From assembly GCF_030463535.1 (NCBI RefSeq), contig NC_132879.1, positions 43,944,970-44,008,969 of the forward strand: 64,000 nucleotides of DNA. Reading direction: 5' to 3'. Both the position numbers and the translations under genes were made by a program. Positions 34,001 to 44,800 of the stretch are shown one piece after another. Position 1 is the stretch's first letter. Each line of letters begins with the position of its first letter. The notes beneath the pieces were generated by a model. It was not told where the DNA came from, did not search any database, and saw nothing but the letters and a program-made list of their open reading frames with translations. Origin of the DNA: Salminus brasiliensis. Taxonomy: Eukaryota > Chordata > Actinopteri > Characiformes > Bryconidae.

Positions 34001-37000
34001 CAGGTTATTGGCAGAACACGGTCGAACAGTGTCACAGGGGTCACTGCCACTGACCATCATCTAGAATCACAGACATAGAACACTGAGCAGAGTTCAATAG
34101 AAACACAAAGAAACCAAAACATCATTCCTCAGCCTCAGCTGCTGAGGACAACAGGGAAACATTACACATAAACCTTGCCAAACAATTAGCTACACAGAAA
34201 GAAATTATGAAATACTGTACAATGCAGAGATTTTTGTATAAGCCAGGAAGGCAAGAGGAACACCCAAAAACAAAGTATAGCAGCTAAACCCTCTCCAGTG
34301 ACATTCAATAACCTCCAATTAACCTTAATGACTGCAAATTCTCTCACAGCCTTACTTATTTCTTTAGTAAATAAATGTTCAAAAATAGATTAGTTAGGAA
34401 ATTGATTAGTTTTGCATTTTGTGTAAAGCTAAAAAAACTAAAGAGTGATACCATAGATAAACCACTTGAGACTATATAGATTCATTTTTGATGACTATAT
34501 CGCTGCTACGCCAGGCTCGGCCTCCTGGCAACTGCACTATGTAACTTTGGTAAAGCAAGCAGGACAATGCTTGTGAGAACTGCACTTTTCACTGCCAGAT
34601 GTGTGGATCTCAGCTTGTCCAAAAATGAATGTGTAAAGCATGTCTTTCAGAAAGGGGAATTGCATGGCAAGTTCCGAACAGCTTACAGATTAAACAGATC
34701 CACCTCCCTTCCATCCCACCTGCATCTGCATTAACTTGTTCTTAGTTACATGGCTGGATTTCCCCTTTAGCACAAATTAAAGAAAAACAATCTCTCCATT
34801 TAAGAGGACCTTAATACTACGAAGTTGCTGAGTCTGTTGCTCTGTATGTGATCACCCTGACTATCAGCATTTGTTTCACTGGTGTGTTACTGAGAAATAG
34901 GTCACTATAGACAGACTATTTTGACATAATTGTAGCAGAATGCAGGCCAAATTGGCAGAAAACTGAATGAAATTTGAAATTAGAATTTGGTTCCGTATTA
35001 CATTTAAATATCGTACACACCTATATGTGCCAGTTATAGCATTAAGGCTCATTTATGCTCATTGTAAAAAAACTTTTGTCTGTACATTACGTCCATATTT
35101 GTGCAAGTTTACAGACACGGACGGAACAGAGCACTGGAAATCGTGAGCACAGTGTATCACTGCCATATGGACACGGCGAAGAAGAAACTCTGGCCGGAAA
35201 GAACTTGTGTTTTTAATGGCCTCACAGACCACCGCAGTTTACGATTTTAACGATAATTGTATAATACATGCAATACAATGCAAGAGGCTCTATTTAAATT
35301 TCATTTAAAGCTAGTGTTTAGTTCAATCCGGAGAAGAGACCAGATAGGACAGCAACAGGTTAAATACGACAACAGTTTATGGTCATGGTGACATACCTGG
35401 GGTCTGAGCTTTCTCCCAAAATCTCCTCCAACTGGTCTGTGAACTGGACAAACTGTGACAGGCCCTTTATGTGCTTCCTTAAGGGGTCAGATTCAGAGGG
35501 AGCATACCCTTTCCCACCTAGCTGTACTGCCCTAATAAATGATGTTGCTGCCTGTAAAGGGGAAAAAAAAAAATTAATAAAATAAACAACACACAACGAG
35601 TGCAATTAATGCAACATATTGGGTTCACAAGTGATGGGATGAATTAGCCAACGTAGGAGATTTCTACAATGGAAGGGGATGTTGCTTCACCCTCACCTTA
35701 AATCAAAGACTGGTCATTTAAGACATCATGTGCTTTTTAAAGTGCCATCCCAGCTTGTGTTAATCAACAGTTGTTATATTTGAGAAAGACATACACCAAA
35801 TAAACCTTAGGTGCTTTGTTATGCATTTGAAAAGGTGATGAATTTACCAGAAAGAGAGACGTAGTGCTGTTGCGTGCTGCCCGTTTGAGGTCGGTAAAGG
35901 CTCTGTGCCCCAAAGAACGGCTAGGGATGTTGAGGGTGTGCGCAAGGGCTAAGTCGTTTTTAGTGTTCACCAGCAAGCCTAAATAGGAGCAAAAGACCCT
36001 TCTGACCACTCTCCGCACCTGAGGAAGGAACGCAAGGTTCGCATGCATGAATGACCAAACAAGCACAATCACTTGTGGCAGTACCTGAAACTGCACAGTG
36101 CAAAAAAGAAAGCCGAAAAGCAGCTCACAGTGATGAATGAAAAAACAGAGGAGAATAAGCAGCTGTAATATTTTAGGACTGTGGCAGTTTGACTGAATTA
36201 GGACATAAGCATATGGGAATAGCTGAGTAGCTTATTTTCACCTTAAACACTTCGAACAGACCCATTTCATAAACTTCAGTTTCAGTATTACGGTAGCAAA
36301 GTCCAGCACCTACTCTCATAAATCTGATGCTGACAGAGCAACGAGAAATAGTGCGCGCATGTGTGTGTATGTGCGTAGGGGGTGGGGGGGGAGGCCCGAT
36401 TCCCAGTCTCAGCTCACATTGTACTGCACTTTCAAAACATCCGCATGGTAATTGAATTCACATTTCTCTCTTAAATCAGAGTGATATGATTTAACGTTCC
36501 TGTTAATAAGGGAGAGACCGGTCCTGGAGAGGCAACTAGAGTGCACAAGTGCAGAACTCACTGGGAAGGGAGAGAGGGAGAGGGAGAGAGTGTGTGTTTG
36601 CCAAGCAGGGAAACAGGAGAGCGAAAGAGAACACCTCTGCAGTGAAACACTGTGCCAATTAACAATTTGAACAAGTCCTTCTCTCTTCAGAATGAAACTG
36701 CAGAGGGGATAGGAAAAGTGAAAGGCCATTTTCCCAGGGTAAAAACTGCAAGTAGGCAAATTCATTGACACAGGATACTTGTAATACCTGCTAGGGCTGC
36801 ACAATATATTGTTTTCAAATTGCAAGTGCAATAAGAGAATGCAGATGGATATGCAAATGAGTCCACTGCTTTCTGTTAGAATCCTGATTAGTCACAGATG
36901 TCTCTTAAGGAGTGTTTGTGCGCATTCTGACAAATCCTGGCATTTATGATCCAACAGCTCCGTGGACAAAAATAAAGTTAACTTATGAAAGAATACAGAC

Positions 37001-39302
37001 TGGTCTTAACGGTTTTACACTGAGAGCAACAGGCAGGGATGGCCAATATGGCAAAAAGCATATTATAAAACTTATATTATATTCTTACACACAGACAAAA
37101 AGTGATCTAGTTACACAAGCAGTTAAAACTGGCATTAAAATCTACTTCTAATTATTTTATGTTAAAACTGCTGCACCGCATCCAATTTATGCTTTGTATG
37201 CACTTTGAACGCGTAGTTCATCAAGATGTTCACATGTTGAGTAATGAAGATATTCATGACACACTTAGAAAATATCATAAGGGGTTAATGAAAATATCGA
37301 TATATCGAAGTATCATGATCATCTTGTTTTATAAGACTATTGTTGGCAAGAAACAGCTATTAATTAAAATTTTAATAGTTGCTTGCAAAGATTGGGGTCA
37401 GACAGTGGGTTATTTTGTGTTGTGTTTAAACAGTGCTGTACTCCAACTTCAGGTCCTACTGTTCCAATTGCATACATTTGATTTAACAAAGAAAATTAAA
37501 TAAATAAACTGCATATTGAATTGCAAACCTTGCATCATGAGAGCCATCACATTACCCGGTTCTTGCCAATGCACAGCCCTAATGGTAGACATTTTCCATC
37601 TCTAACTGCAAGACATAACTGCAAATCATGATATGCAGCAATACCACTGCAATAAGATACTCTGTCTATTCGCACCAGTGGCAGCTGCACAGAGTAATGC
37701 CAAATCCTCTACTAAAGCCTACCTGCAAGCGACAGCGAGGAGCTCTGTTTGATGGGGTGGCTGGACACTGAGGAATCAGCTCAGTTTCTTCAATTGCCTC
37801 TGCGTTTCCATGCAGAAACTCAAACAGCTGCATCTAGGTGTGAAAACAATACCAGGAATAAGAGATTTTGTTAAATGATGCTCTGCTGAGATGAATGCCA
37901 GAACCCAACCTCAGGGGACCCTGGCTGACGCCACAAACTGCTCTCAGCACTCACTGCGGTGAGGGGATCCTCTGGGTCTTCATCTTGCCTCAACTGCTTG
38001 TACACATTATAGATGTCGATCAGATCCACCGTGTTTGTGCGCTTCAAAAAGCTGTCATACTCTTTACGGATGAGGTCATAATTCTCTGAAAAGGGGGAGC
38101 CGTCATGGGACAGGTGGAGCTTGTCCAGAAGCAAGCATTTCCAAGCCACCAGCACATCGCTCAAAGCCACACCGAAGTCTCCTCTTTCCTAGAGCAAAAG
38201 CAGAGACAAGCATCACACGCAAGAACGTTACAGGCCAAGTAATGGAAAACTTTACAGTTCAGCTGTACATTAAAAAAAACACCCATTTATCTAGAGGATC
38301 TCTCTGCCTTCAGTTTATAAGGAAAGGCATTTTTTAATGTATTTCTTGTCATATATTTTATAATATATTTTGCTCCCCGCATACAATATAGTAAATATTT
38401 AAGAATGACATCATGCAAAAGACATACAACTTTTCCTTAAAGCGTTAATTAAAAGAGTTATCAATGCTGTAGAAATGTTTCTTTGCCAACAGTGGCTTAA
38501 AAAATTTGACTGAAAAGATATATTATAAAATATAAAAGATTGTAACAAACATCATGTTGTTAACTTCCATCCATGCTAAAAAGCTGTTTACCTTGGGGGA
38601 CTGCGGGAGGCATGGCAAAACATTAAACTTGCTACTATTGAGGTAGTCAATTTTGGGGTTTTTAAGGTGCGTTCAAGATCCTAATCCTGCTGTAAAACCT
38701 TTCCTTATCATCTTCAGCATTTTCACTGATGGAGTGGTAAATAAGTGCTTGCTAATAAGTAAGGGAATTAAGGACATTTAAATTTGCATGTACTGCTCTT
38801 CTGAGGTCTATGCACAGATTTTGAGGTTTACATTTGATGTTTACATTGAGGACTGTGGCATGGCAAAACAATAACCTTGCTACTCTCGCAGTAGGCAGTC
38901 CATTGTGCATTTTGAGGAGCATTTAAGATCATCATCCTGCTGTAGAACCTTTCCTCATCATCTTCAGCAGTTTCACTGGTGTGATAAATGGATTTTAATG
39001 GGATTTATTTAATTGTTGCTGCTGGTTCAGTGGGTTTTTTTTTTATAAGAAGCCTTGTTGTCTACAAGTGTCTCTTCTGGTAGAGCTTAACATTATATTT
39101 CAGTGCAGTCACTCTGCTGGTGTGATTATTATTTTCATTACATCACTGTTACCTGCTTGCAGACCTCAGCAGCAGCAAGCTGTAGGACCATCAACATATT
39201 GTCTGCTCCATGTATGGTGGTCCTCTCAGAGGCAAGAACCCGATGACACTCTCTTCTGAAAACTCTCACCACTGCTCTCAAGCTGTCCTCGACGGTGCCC
39301 AT
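25267..39302 (-). CDS. parpbp: PARP1-binding protein / PARI (10 coding exons)
   Basis: Nuclear PCNA-associated inhibitor of homologous recombination with a UvrD-helicase-like fold. Joined exons give 581 residues, about the length of the human protein (579). The start [15 protein letters not shown] follows a probable non-coding exon. Recognisable blocks are the exon 2 segment [30 protein letters not shown] (about residue 129), [16 protein letters not shown] (166), [18 protein letters not shown] (274) and [19 protein letters not shown] (about 328). A basic, low-complexity tail is followed by [10 protein letters not shown], the last ten residues, a canonical PCNA-binding PIP box (Q-x-x-L-x-x-F-F). 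All nine introns are GT-AG with matching phases. It is head-to-head with nup37 and tail-to-tail with pmch, as in mammals, where the gene was named AROM for antisense overlap with MCH. Confidence 0.95.
25563..26141 (-). other. parpbp intron 9
   Basis: Contains a poly(A)/poly(T) run at 25617-25633 just outside the last exon. Otherwise nothing is recognisable. Confidence 0.75.
26142..26328 (-). CDS. parpbp: parpbp coding exon 9
   Basis: 187 bp coding [17 protein letters not shown] to DTCVF. The acceptor is TTGTTCTTGCAG and the donor GTAAGC. It ends one base into the next codon. Confidence 0.9.
26731..26862. repeat. Nested inverted repeat with TA core
   Basis: Outer 21-base arms at 26731-26751 and 26842-26862 pair exactly (ATCTGATATTTAGGCC and beyond). 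Inner arms GCATTCTT (26780) and AAGAATGC (26828) also pair. A TA run fills the loop. It resembles a small foldback transposon. Confidence 0.75.
27763..28295 (-). repeat. LINE 3' end with intact C-terminal reading frame
   Basis: The minus strand is open from about 28290 to a stop at 27930. It codes [39 protein letters not shown], and then [19 protein letters not shown] with [15 protein letters not shown]. This is the C-terminal tail of a non-LTR retrotransposon, 5'-truncated as usual. The 3' tail ends in GCTAAATGCCGTAAATG. The open frame suggests a younger copy than the one at 2449-2870. Confidence 0.8.
29170..29450. repeat. Diverged dispersed repeat (AGAACC/GGTTCT type)
   Basis: AACCTTTTTGTGATATATAG, AGAACC and GGTTCTATATAGAA segments match the 990-1340 repeat. 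The family was not identified. Confidence 0.4.
30208..30289 (-). CDS. parpbp: parpbp coding exon 8
   Basis: 82 bp coding [20 protein letters not shown] to KPK. The acceptor is AATGCTTGCAG and the donor GTAAAG. The phase fits both neighbours. Confidence 0.88.
30482..30663 (-). CDS. parpbp: parpbp coding exon 7
   Basis: 182 bp coding [20 protein letters not shown] to CLLSLY. The donor is GTAAGT. Confidence 0.92.
30782..30959 (-). CDS. parpbp: parpbp coding exon 6
   Basis: 178 bp coding [18 protein letters not shown] to CGTGISPAR. The acceptor CTCTTCCTAG lies only 14 bases from a long TA microsatellite. Confidence 0.92.
30974..31047. repeat. TA microsatellite
   Basis: About 37 TA units at the 3' end of parpbp intron 5. 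Confidence 0.97.
34500..34670. repeat. Dispersed repeat, unnamed
   Basis: ACAATGCTTGTGAGAACTGC and TCTCAGCTTGTCCAAAAATG recur in similar form at 56470-56690. The family was not identified. Confidence 0.5.
35397..35551 (-). CDS. parpbp: parpbp coding exon 5
   Basis: 155 bp coding [20 protein letters not shown] to GESSDP. The acceptor is CCCTTTACAG and the donor GTATGT. Confidence 0.92.
35848..36018 (-). CDS. parpbp: parpbp coding exon 4
   Basis: 171 bp coding [20 protein letters not shown] to TSLFL. Both boundaries are phase 0. Confidence 0.92.
36019..37722 (-). other. parpbp intron 3
   Basis: Contains a G-rich run (36377-36392) and a GA-rich stretch near 36568-36590. Frames at 36409-36831 and 37159-37503 show no family resemblance. 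No gene was recognised. Confidence 0.75.
37723..37833 (-). CDS. parpbp: parpbp coding exon 3
   Basis: 111 bp coding [19 protein letters not shown] to RCRLQ. The acceptor is TCACACCTAG and the donor GTAGGC. Confidence 0.92.
37955..38188 (-). CDS. parpbp: parpbp coding exon 2
   Basis: 234 bp coding [20 protein letters not shown] to EDPLTA. The acceptor is TTGCTCTAG and the donor GTGAGT. Confidence 0.93.
38189..39152 (-). other. parpbp intron 1 (between coding exons)
   Basis: Dominated by two similar copies of a 145-bp segment at 38598-38742 and 38849-38992. No gene was seen. Confidence 0.8.
38598..38992. repeat. Direct duplication of a 145-bp segment
   Basis: Both copies contain GGCATGGCAAAACA, CATCCTGCTGTA-like and CATCATCTTCAGCA-like blocks ending in TTTCACTG. 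They are about 250 bases apart. Each copy may itself be a dispersed repeat. Confidence 0.75.
39153..39302 (-). CDS. parpbp: parpbp coding exon 1
   Basis: Starts at ATG (39302-39300), codes [18 protein letters not shown] to AAAEVCKQ and ends at donor GTAACA. The ATG context is GATCATGG. Confidence 0.9.
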
Positions 39303-40351
39303 GATCCTTTGTTTACAAATGTGACACCATCAGACAAGTTAGGCCGTTAGAGCTCATTAACGAGTAGTAAGAGCTACACACTGATGTAAGAAGAAAATAG
39401 CCCGTATTATTAATCAGTAATTCATACAATTAGTTTTCTAGTTAAGATCAGAGCAACAATTTGTTACATGAGGACTTTCACAAGTCACACATCACCTAGA
39501 TCAACTAGCCTGCACAAAACTTACCACAAGCGTTATTTCAGAGACAATACGATGCTTGGACAGCCAGCCCTAATAATGCCCAACAGCACACCTTTATAAC
39601 TGTGGACTGTCCCCGTGAACGTTAAGTGTTTTGACCACAATCGCCGTCTAAAAATTTAAACCTACAGGAACACAACCGTCAGCCAATCACGTTTAAGTGC
39701 CCACTGTAGCCACGCCCCTCTCTCACAGATGGTGCGCTGCCGTCCGGCTCCTGCTCTCTTCAGTATTCATTTTGTGTCCAATATTTTGATTTTGGTATGC
39801 TAATATTTTATTCATACAAATCGATATACAGATGATCCATTTCAATATTTAAAAAATGTTCAGTAATTAAAGTATCAAAACCAGTTCATTCCAAATAAGC
39901 AACGTGTTTTGATGTAAGATAACATACAACTTACTTTTTAGAAAACGCGTTACTTCTTATCTGTTTGTTTTATTTTTTCGATTTAACACATACAAAAATT
40001 AACATTAGCAGTTTATGAGTCTAGCTGTCCTTTAGTGGAAACTGTAAGCAAGGATTGACACATTCCGCGATCTACATATCAAGATTTGAATCTTCAGTAC
40101 TGTGCAATACCTTGTAGATCTGCGAATGTGCGCCTCCTGTTCAAACCGGAAAAATAGCCACAACCCGGATGTAAACAATGAAACTGTTTAAACGTGGTTG
40201 ACGGCGCGTTAGGCTTGACTCTGGTATTGCTTTACGGAATTCTGATCCGGCATTGAGTTCAGTCAGGAAGACACTGACAGTATAACTTGTTTTGTCTGAT
40301 CGTTTCATTGTTACTCGCATTATAGAGTTTAAGTTCGCCGTCGCAAGCTGA
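39303..40351. promoter_or_regulatory. Head-to-head promoter region of parpbp and nup37
   Basis: About 1 kb between the parpbp ATG and the end of a probable nup37 first exon. For parpbp (minus) there is a TATA-like TATAAAGG at 39598-39591 and a donor GTAAGT at 39524, suggesting a non-coding exon ending at 39525. CCAAT (39683-39687) and a CCACGCCCC box (39710-39718) lie between the genes. For nup37 (plus) there are ETS-like ACCGGAA (40145) and CCCGGATG (40164), and a candidate non-coding exon ending at 40351 before GTAAGT. Transcription starts are inferred. Confidence 0.6.
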
Positions 40352-41188
40352 GTAAGTTACCAGTGTATCTTTAGCTAGCTAATGCTAATGCAAATGCTTA
40401 AGGCGGTGAGTCGGCGTGATCACCGAGTTATTATTACCAGTTTCATTGTGGCAAATAAAAGACAAAAACTGTCATTGTATTTTTTATGTTCGTTCCAGAT
40501 TTGCAGTAAAGATTATCGTTACGTTAAAATGTTTTCAAGTAACCAGCTGGCTTTTAACTCACTTTGTGTGCTGAGGAAGCGTTTAGGACTGATTCGTCTG
40601 ATTATTAAAAATGCAGATTATTATTATTATTATTAGGTTATTAAATAACTCAACGCCAACAACACAACGTAATGCAACGCATGTCACGTAATATATCGTC
40701 CCCGTCACTCAAAAAACCTCCCATCTCCAAAATGCCAACCTTACAGAGGTAGAAAAAGCCGCCTTTCCTTTCAGATCGAGTCAGTGTGAAAATGCTTAAT
40801 TCCAGGTCGTTTTGGAGCTATTTATCAGGAAACTGTGATATAATGTAAACAATAACTGCAAGAGTTAAATTATTTCACATTTGCATTATTAATAATTACA
40901 TATTGTTTCACAACGACAAAAATAATTTCTTTTTTGAATGACATCAATGGTATCATTACATCTCTTCTCTGTAGTGATTTATTGTTAGATGCAGTACTGC
41001 TAATCCCTTAATAAGCTCCTAACTTGATTAAACTTTAAATAAATAAATTTTATTTAACATTTTTTTTAAGTTTATATTTACTACATACTATTTATTTATA
41101 CTTTATGGTATTTATTGATATTTACTATATATATTTATTTGCTTACTATATTTATCTTCTCACTACCCACAATGTTCAGATTGCTGTG

Positions 41189-41247
<59 letters not shown>

Positions 41248-41648
41248 CTAACCAAGTTTTCATATAGACTTTGTTTGTGTGCATCGTAACCTGTATATCT
41301 TCCAGACACTGTCTGATTTGAGATCCCTGCCATTACTCCCATTTTTCCTATATGTGTCAAGACTCTGACTCTACTGTCCGGGGAAAGTGCAGTCTGTGTT
41401 CCTCATGATCCTATGATTGCTTTTGTCCCTGGCTTGTTCAGTAGTTTGTCACAAAAGAGCTTTTATGACAGTATATTGTAATCATGTATCAAGTTTCAGT
41501 TTCTGTGAATGGAGACTACAGTACTGAAGTAGTCATTGTTTATAATGGATATCTTCTCTGTGTTGTGCTGATTATGGTGTATTTCAGGTGCTAAGTCTAA
41601 AAGTTAAATTGTTTTCCTAACTGTGCTTTTGTTTGTTTCCCCCATTAG
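40352..41648 (+). other. nup37 intron 1 (5' UTR intron)
   Basis: AT-rich, with a TAT-rich tract (40618-40636), an A/T-rich segment at 41035-41160 and a TA microsatellite at 41193-41245. Ends in CCCATTAG. No gene was seen. Confidence 0.65.
41193..41245. repeat. TA microsatellite
   Basis: About 26 TA units in the nup37 5' UTR intron. Confidence 0.97.
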
Positions 41649-41693
41649 TGAAACCGGTGCAGCTGGGATAGGTATAATTGTTGCAGTTCCAGA

Positions 41694-41849
41694 ATGCAGG
41701 AGGATCCGAGTCGCTCGGCTACCTACACAGTACCCTGTGAAGACTATGTTCATGTAGTAGAGTTCAGCCCTCATGACTGTGGCTCTGCAGGCTCTCTTCT
41801 GGCCTATGGGGGGAATCAGTATGTAGTGGTGGGCACCTGTCGTTTTAAG
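41694..41849 (+). CDS. nup37: nup37 coding exon 1
   Basis: The exon begins at 41649. The coding part gives MQEDPSRSATYTV to VGTCRFK and ends at donor GTGAGG. Confidence 0.94.
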
Positions 41850-44800
41850 GTGAGGCCAGCATTTTATTATTGATCTTTGTACTGAATTGGTTTAAAGTCA
41901 GATGTTACCATTTGATGTTGGAATGTTTTTCTTTTAAAAAATCTGCATTTATCAGTTTTTTCAAAGTTCATTTTGTGAGATTAAAATCTCAATACAACCT
42001 TTTCTTTTAATATGCACAAAGTTGATCAGTTTAATTTCTGAGTTAATGACTGGAGTAATCTCACAAATTCTTGTAGTGATTTCACTGTTTAATTCTTGGC
42101 CTATTTAGGTCTTTTATTTAAAAATATTATTAATAATTCAGTTGTCTGTGAAGTACAGGACAGTTTGGTCTTATGGTTAATTACAGTTTTCAAATAATAA
42201 GTAACTGGGATATCTTGATTCAGTCCTGCGGGTCAAAGGCCAATCCAATCATCCAGACATATTTGGATTGCTTGGGTATTTTAAGCCTGATCTGTGCCCT
42301 GTTTTTGCTGGTGTTATCATTGTATCAGTGGCATGAAACTGATGATAATATACACTATATTGTCTATTGTAACAGACCTATTGATAATAGCTATTTCATA
42401 CTTCCCTGTTCTTTACCATGCATCTCTGTACAATCACAGGGCTGTATTAAAAAAAGGCAAACATGCCTGGAATTGTTTGTGCAATTGGTGGTCTATAAAC
42501 ACTTAATTTTGTAACTGGATAAACCAAAATCGTCAATGTTGTCATCTCCACCTCACATAAAGCAGGCTGATCTCGATCCATTACAATTGGAGCACAATGA
42601 TTGGAAACCCATTTTTATATCGCTGTATACCCCCAAAACTCAAGCGGGGCATGCTCACATTAGCTAATCTCTTAACTTATTCAATATTAAAATATGAATT
42701 CACCAGGAACCACATATACCAGTTGGAAAAAATAATGTATTCATTCAGCAATATGAACATTCAGCAGGAGATAAAAGCGTTGGTTGAGGACAGTAGAAAG
42801 AAAAACACAGCGACAAATGACGACCACTCTACACATACTTGCTTGGGGCAGTTATTTATTTATTTATTTAAAGTGACATACCTCAAAGCAATCGCTTCAC
42901 TGTAGTGTGAATGCATTTTTTGTAGTGCATAATAGTTCACCACCACAACGGCAATCTCAGCTAACTGTCCTTCCATATTCTGATTTGGCTTTCTTACCAG
43001 CATATGAGTAACCAAAAAGTTCCAGATGTCATTGTGACCTTCACAGTTCCACTAAACTGCCATTTCGTCATAACAGCCTGCAGTGTAGAAAGGCAAGCTT
43101 CTTATAGCCTTTCTCTGTCTTGTGGCCAAAGACTTGAAGATATGTATAGTTGTCTATAGTTGTGGTTTTTTTTAACCATAACCAAGGGAATTGAAATTTC
43201 TAAACTGTGTATGTAGTGTTTTTTTTTTTTTAATTTTTTTTATTTGTATTTACATAATTTAAAGAATGACTATGTCTTTGCAGGAGGAAGATGTGGACAT
43301 AGAAGGAGTAGAATTCAACACTTTACGTGCCTTTGTACATGGGGTTCGTGTTGATGCTCTTGCATGGAGTCCAGAGTCCAGGTTGGATAAACTACCACAA
43401 ACTATCAGGTATGGGGTGGCTTTTTCCATTGTTTTTATTTGCATATTGGTCAGTGATATACATTGTGTGAACTTACATTTTAGTGCAAGAATGACAAAGA
43501 AAAATCAGCATTAAAATTGATCTATAACGCAGTGATATTGGTAGCATTTTTGGGTTTGACAGTAAGTGACCATATGAGTACTGAGACATGGTGTACAATA
43601 CAATTGTACATGTACGGCAACATTTGATTTGAAAACTACCACCATTGATACTTCATAACACATGCATAAGCATTAAATAATGTATTTGTTATTTATAAGT
43701 ATAAGTATTACCTAAAATGTATGAACTGCATATTTTGGTATCTGCAAGTGTTTTATAAAGTATATAAAAGTATATTAACATAAGATGACTGTCTACATCT
43801 GTCTCAAAGAAGGTGCATCATCCTTCACTATCCCAGCCTTGGTAGCATCATGTGATAATGGCCTAGCTACGATAGATTGGGGAGAAAAAATAATCACATG
43901 GTGGTGAACTGTTCTTTGGGAGTTCTTGGCACTGTATTGTGTGATGACTAGGGCTGCAACAGCTAATCAGTATTAATAACATTTGATTTTAACTTATTGC
44001 TTAGTTGGCTTGAAGGTGTTTACACTTCCCATTTGCATTGTGTGACAGAGGGTAAATGCTGATTTATGAGACTTATTGAAAAGTCTCTGACTGAGGTGCT
44101 TTTTACTTTTTGACCTCCCGATAATGTGAAAACCATATTGTAGGTCACTGAAAACGAATCCTGGAAGATCCTCTCCAGGGTGGAGATTTTTAAAACACTG
44201 TTTTCATGTGAACAGATGTTTTTAAAAAAGCTGGGGCTGGTTGTTGTGCGATGAGCTGCTATAGGGCTCATCACACAAGTGTGTCCGTGTTCAGTATTGA
44301 TTTGATTGTCATAATGTCACCAAGCAATTCAGATCTGTTACTACACAGCACCTTGTTTTCTTTTCAAATGTGACTTAATAAATAGGCTGCTTTGTTCGAA
44401 TAATAAATTTCCTTTTTGTTTGAAATACACTGTATGGACAAAAGTATTCAGACACCTGCTCATTCACTGATTCTTCTGAAATCAGTTGAACTTGTTTTTG
44501 TTGGAGTAACTGTCTCTACTGTCCAGGGAAGACTTTCTACGAAATTTCGAAGCATAGCTGTGAGAACTTCATTGCATTTAGTGACAAGAGCTTTAGTGAG
44601 ATCAGAATGATCAGAATTGGTTGATCACCTCATCCCCAACTCAGTATTAGATCATCAATCCAGAGTACAGAATAACAATGAAGCAATGAATCGATTATGG
44701 ACATAAAGTCATTAGTGGCAGCCCTAATAGGGATGTTGTTTGCTATGTGTCTCTTTACACACGTGTGTTTTGGGTCATTGTCTCATTGTCTGGCTGCATG

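Larger units (their letters stand above)
30960..35396 (-). other. parpbp intron 5 (4.4 kb)
   Basis: Contains a TA repeat (30974-31047), a poly(A) run (31370-31392), a short 12-bp hairpin (31690-31716), a Z-DNA-prone GT/GC run (32623-32668) and a dispersed repeat (34500-34670). No gene was seen; a 163-codon minus frame at 31245-31736 spans the poly(A) run and looks like chance. Confidence 0.8.

Noticed and set aside
36409..36831. 140-codon minus-strand frame
   Set aside because: It is low-complexity Ser/Leu sequence from a GA-rich tract within parpbp intron 3.
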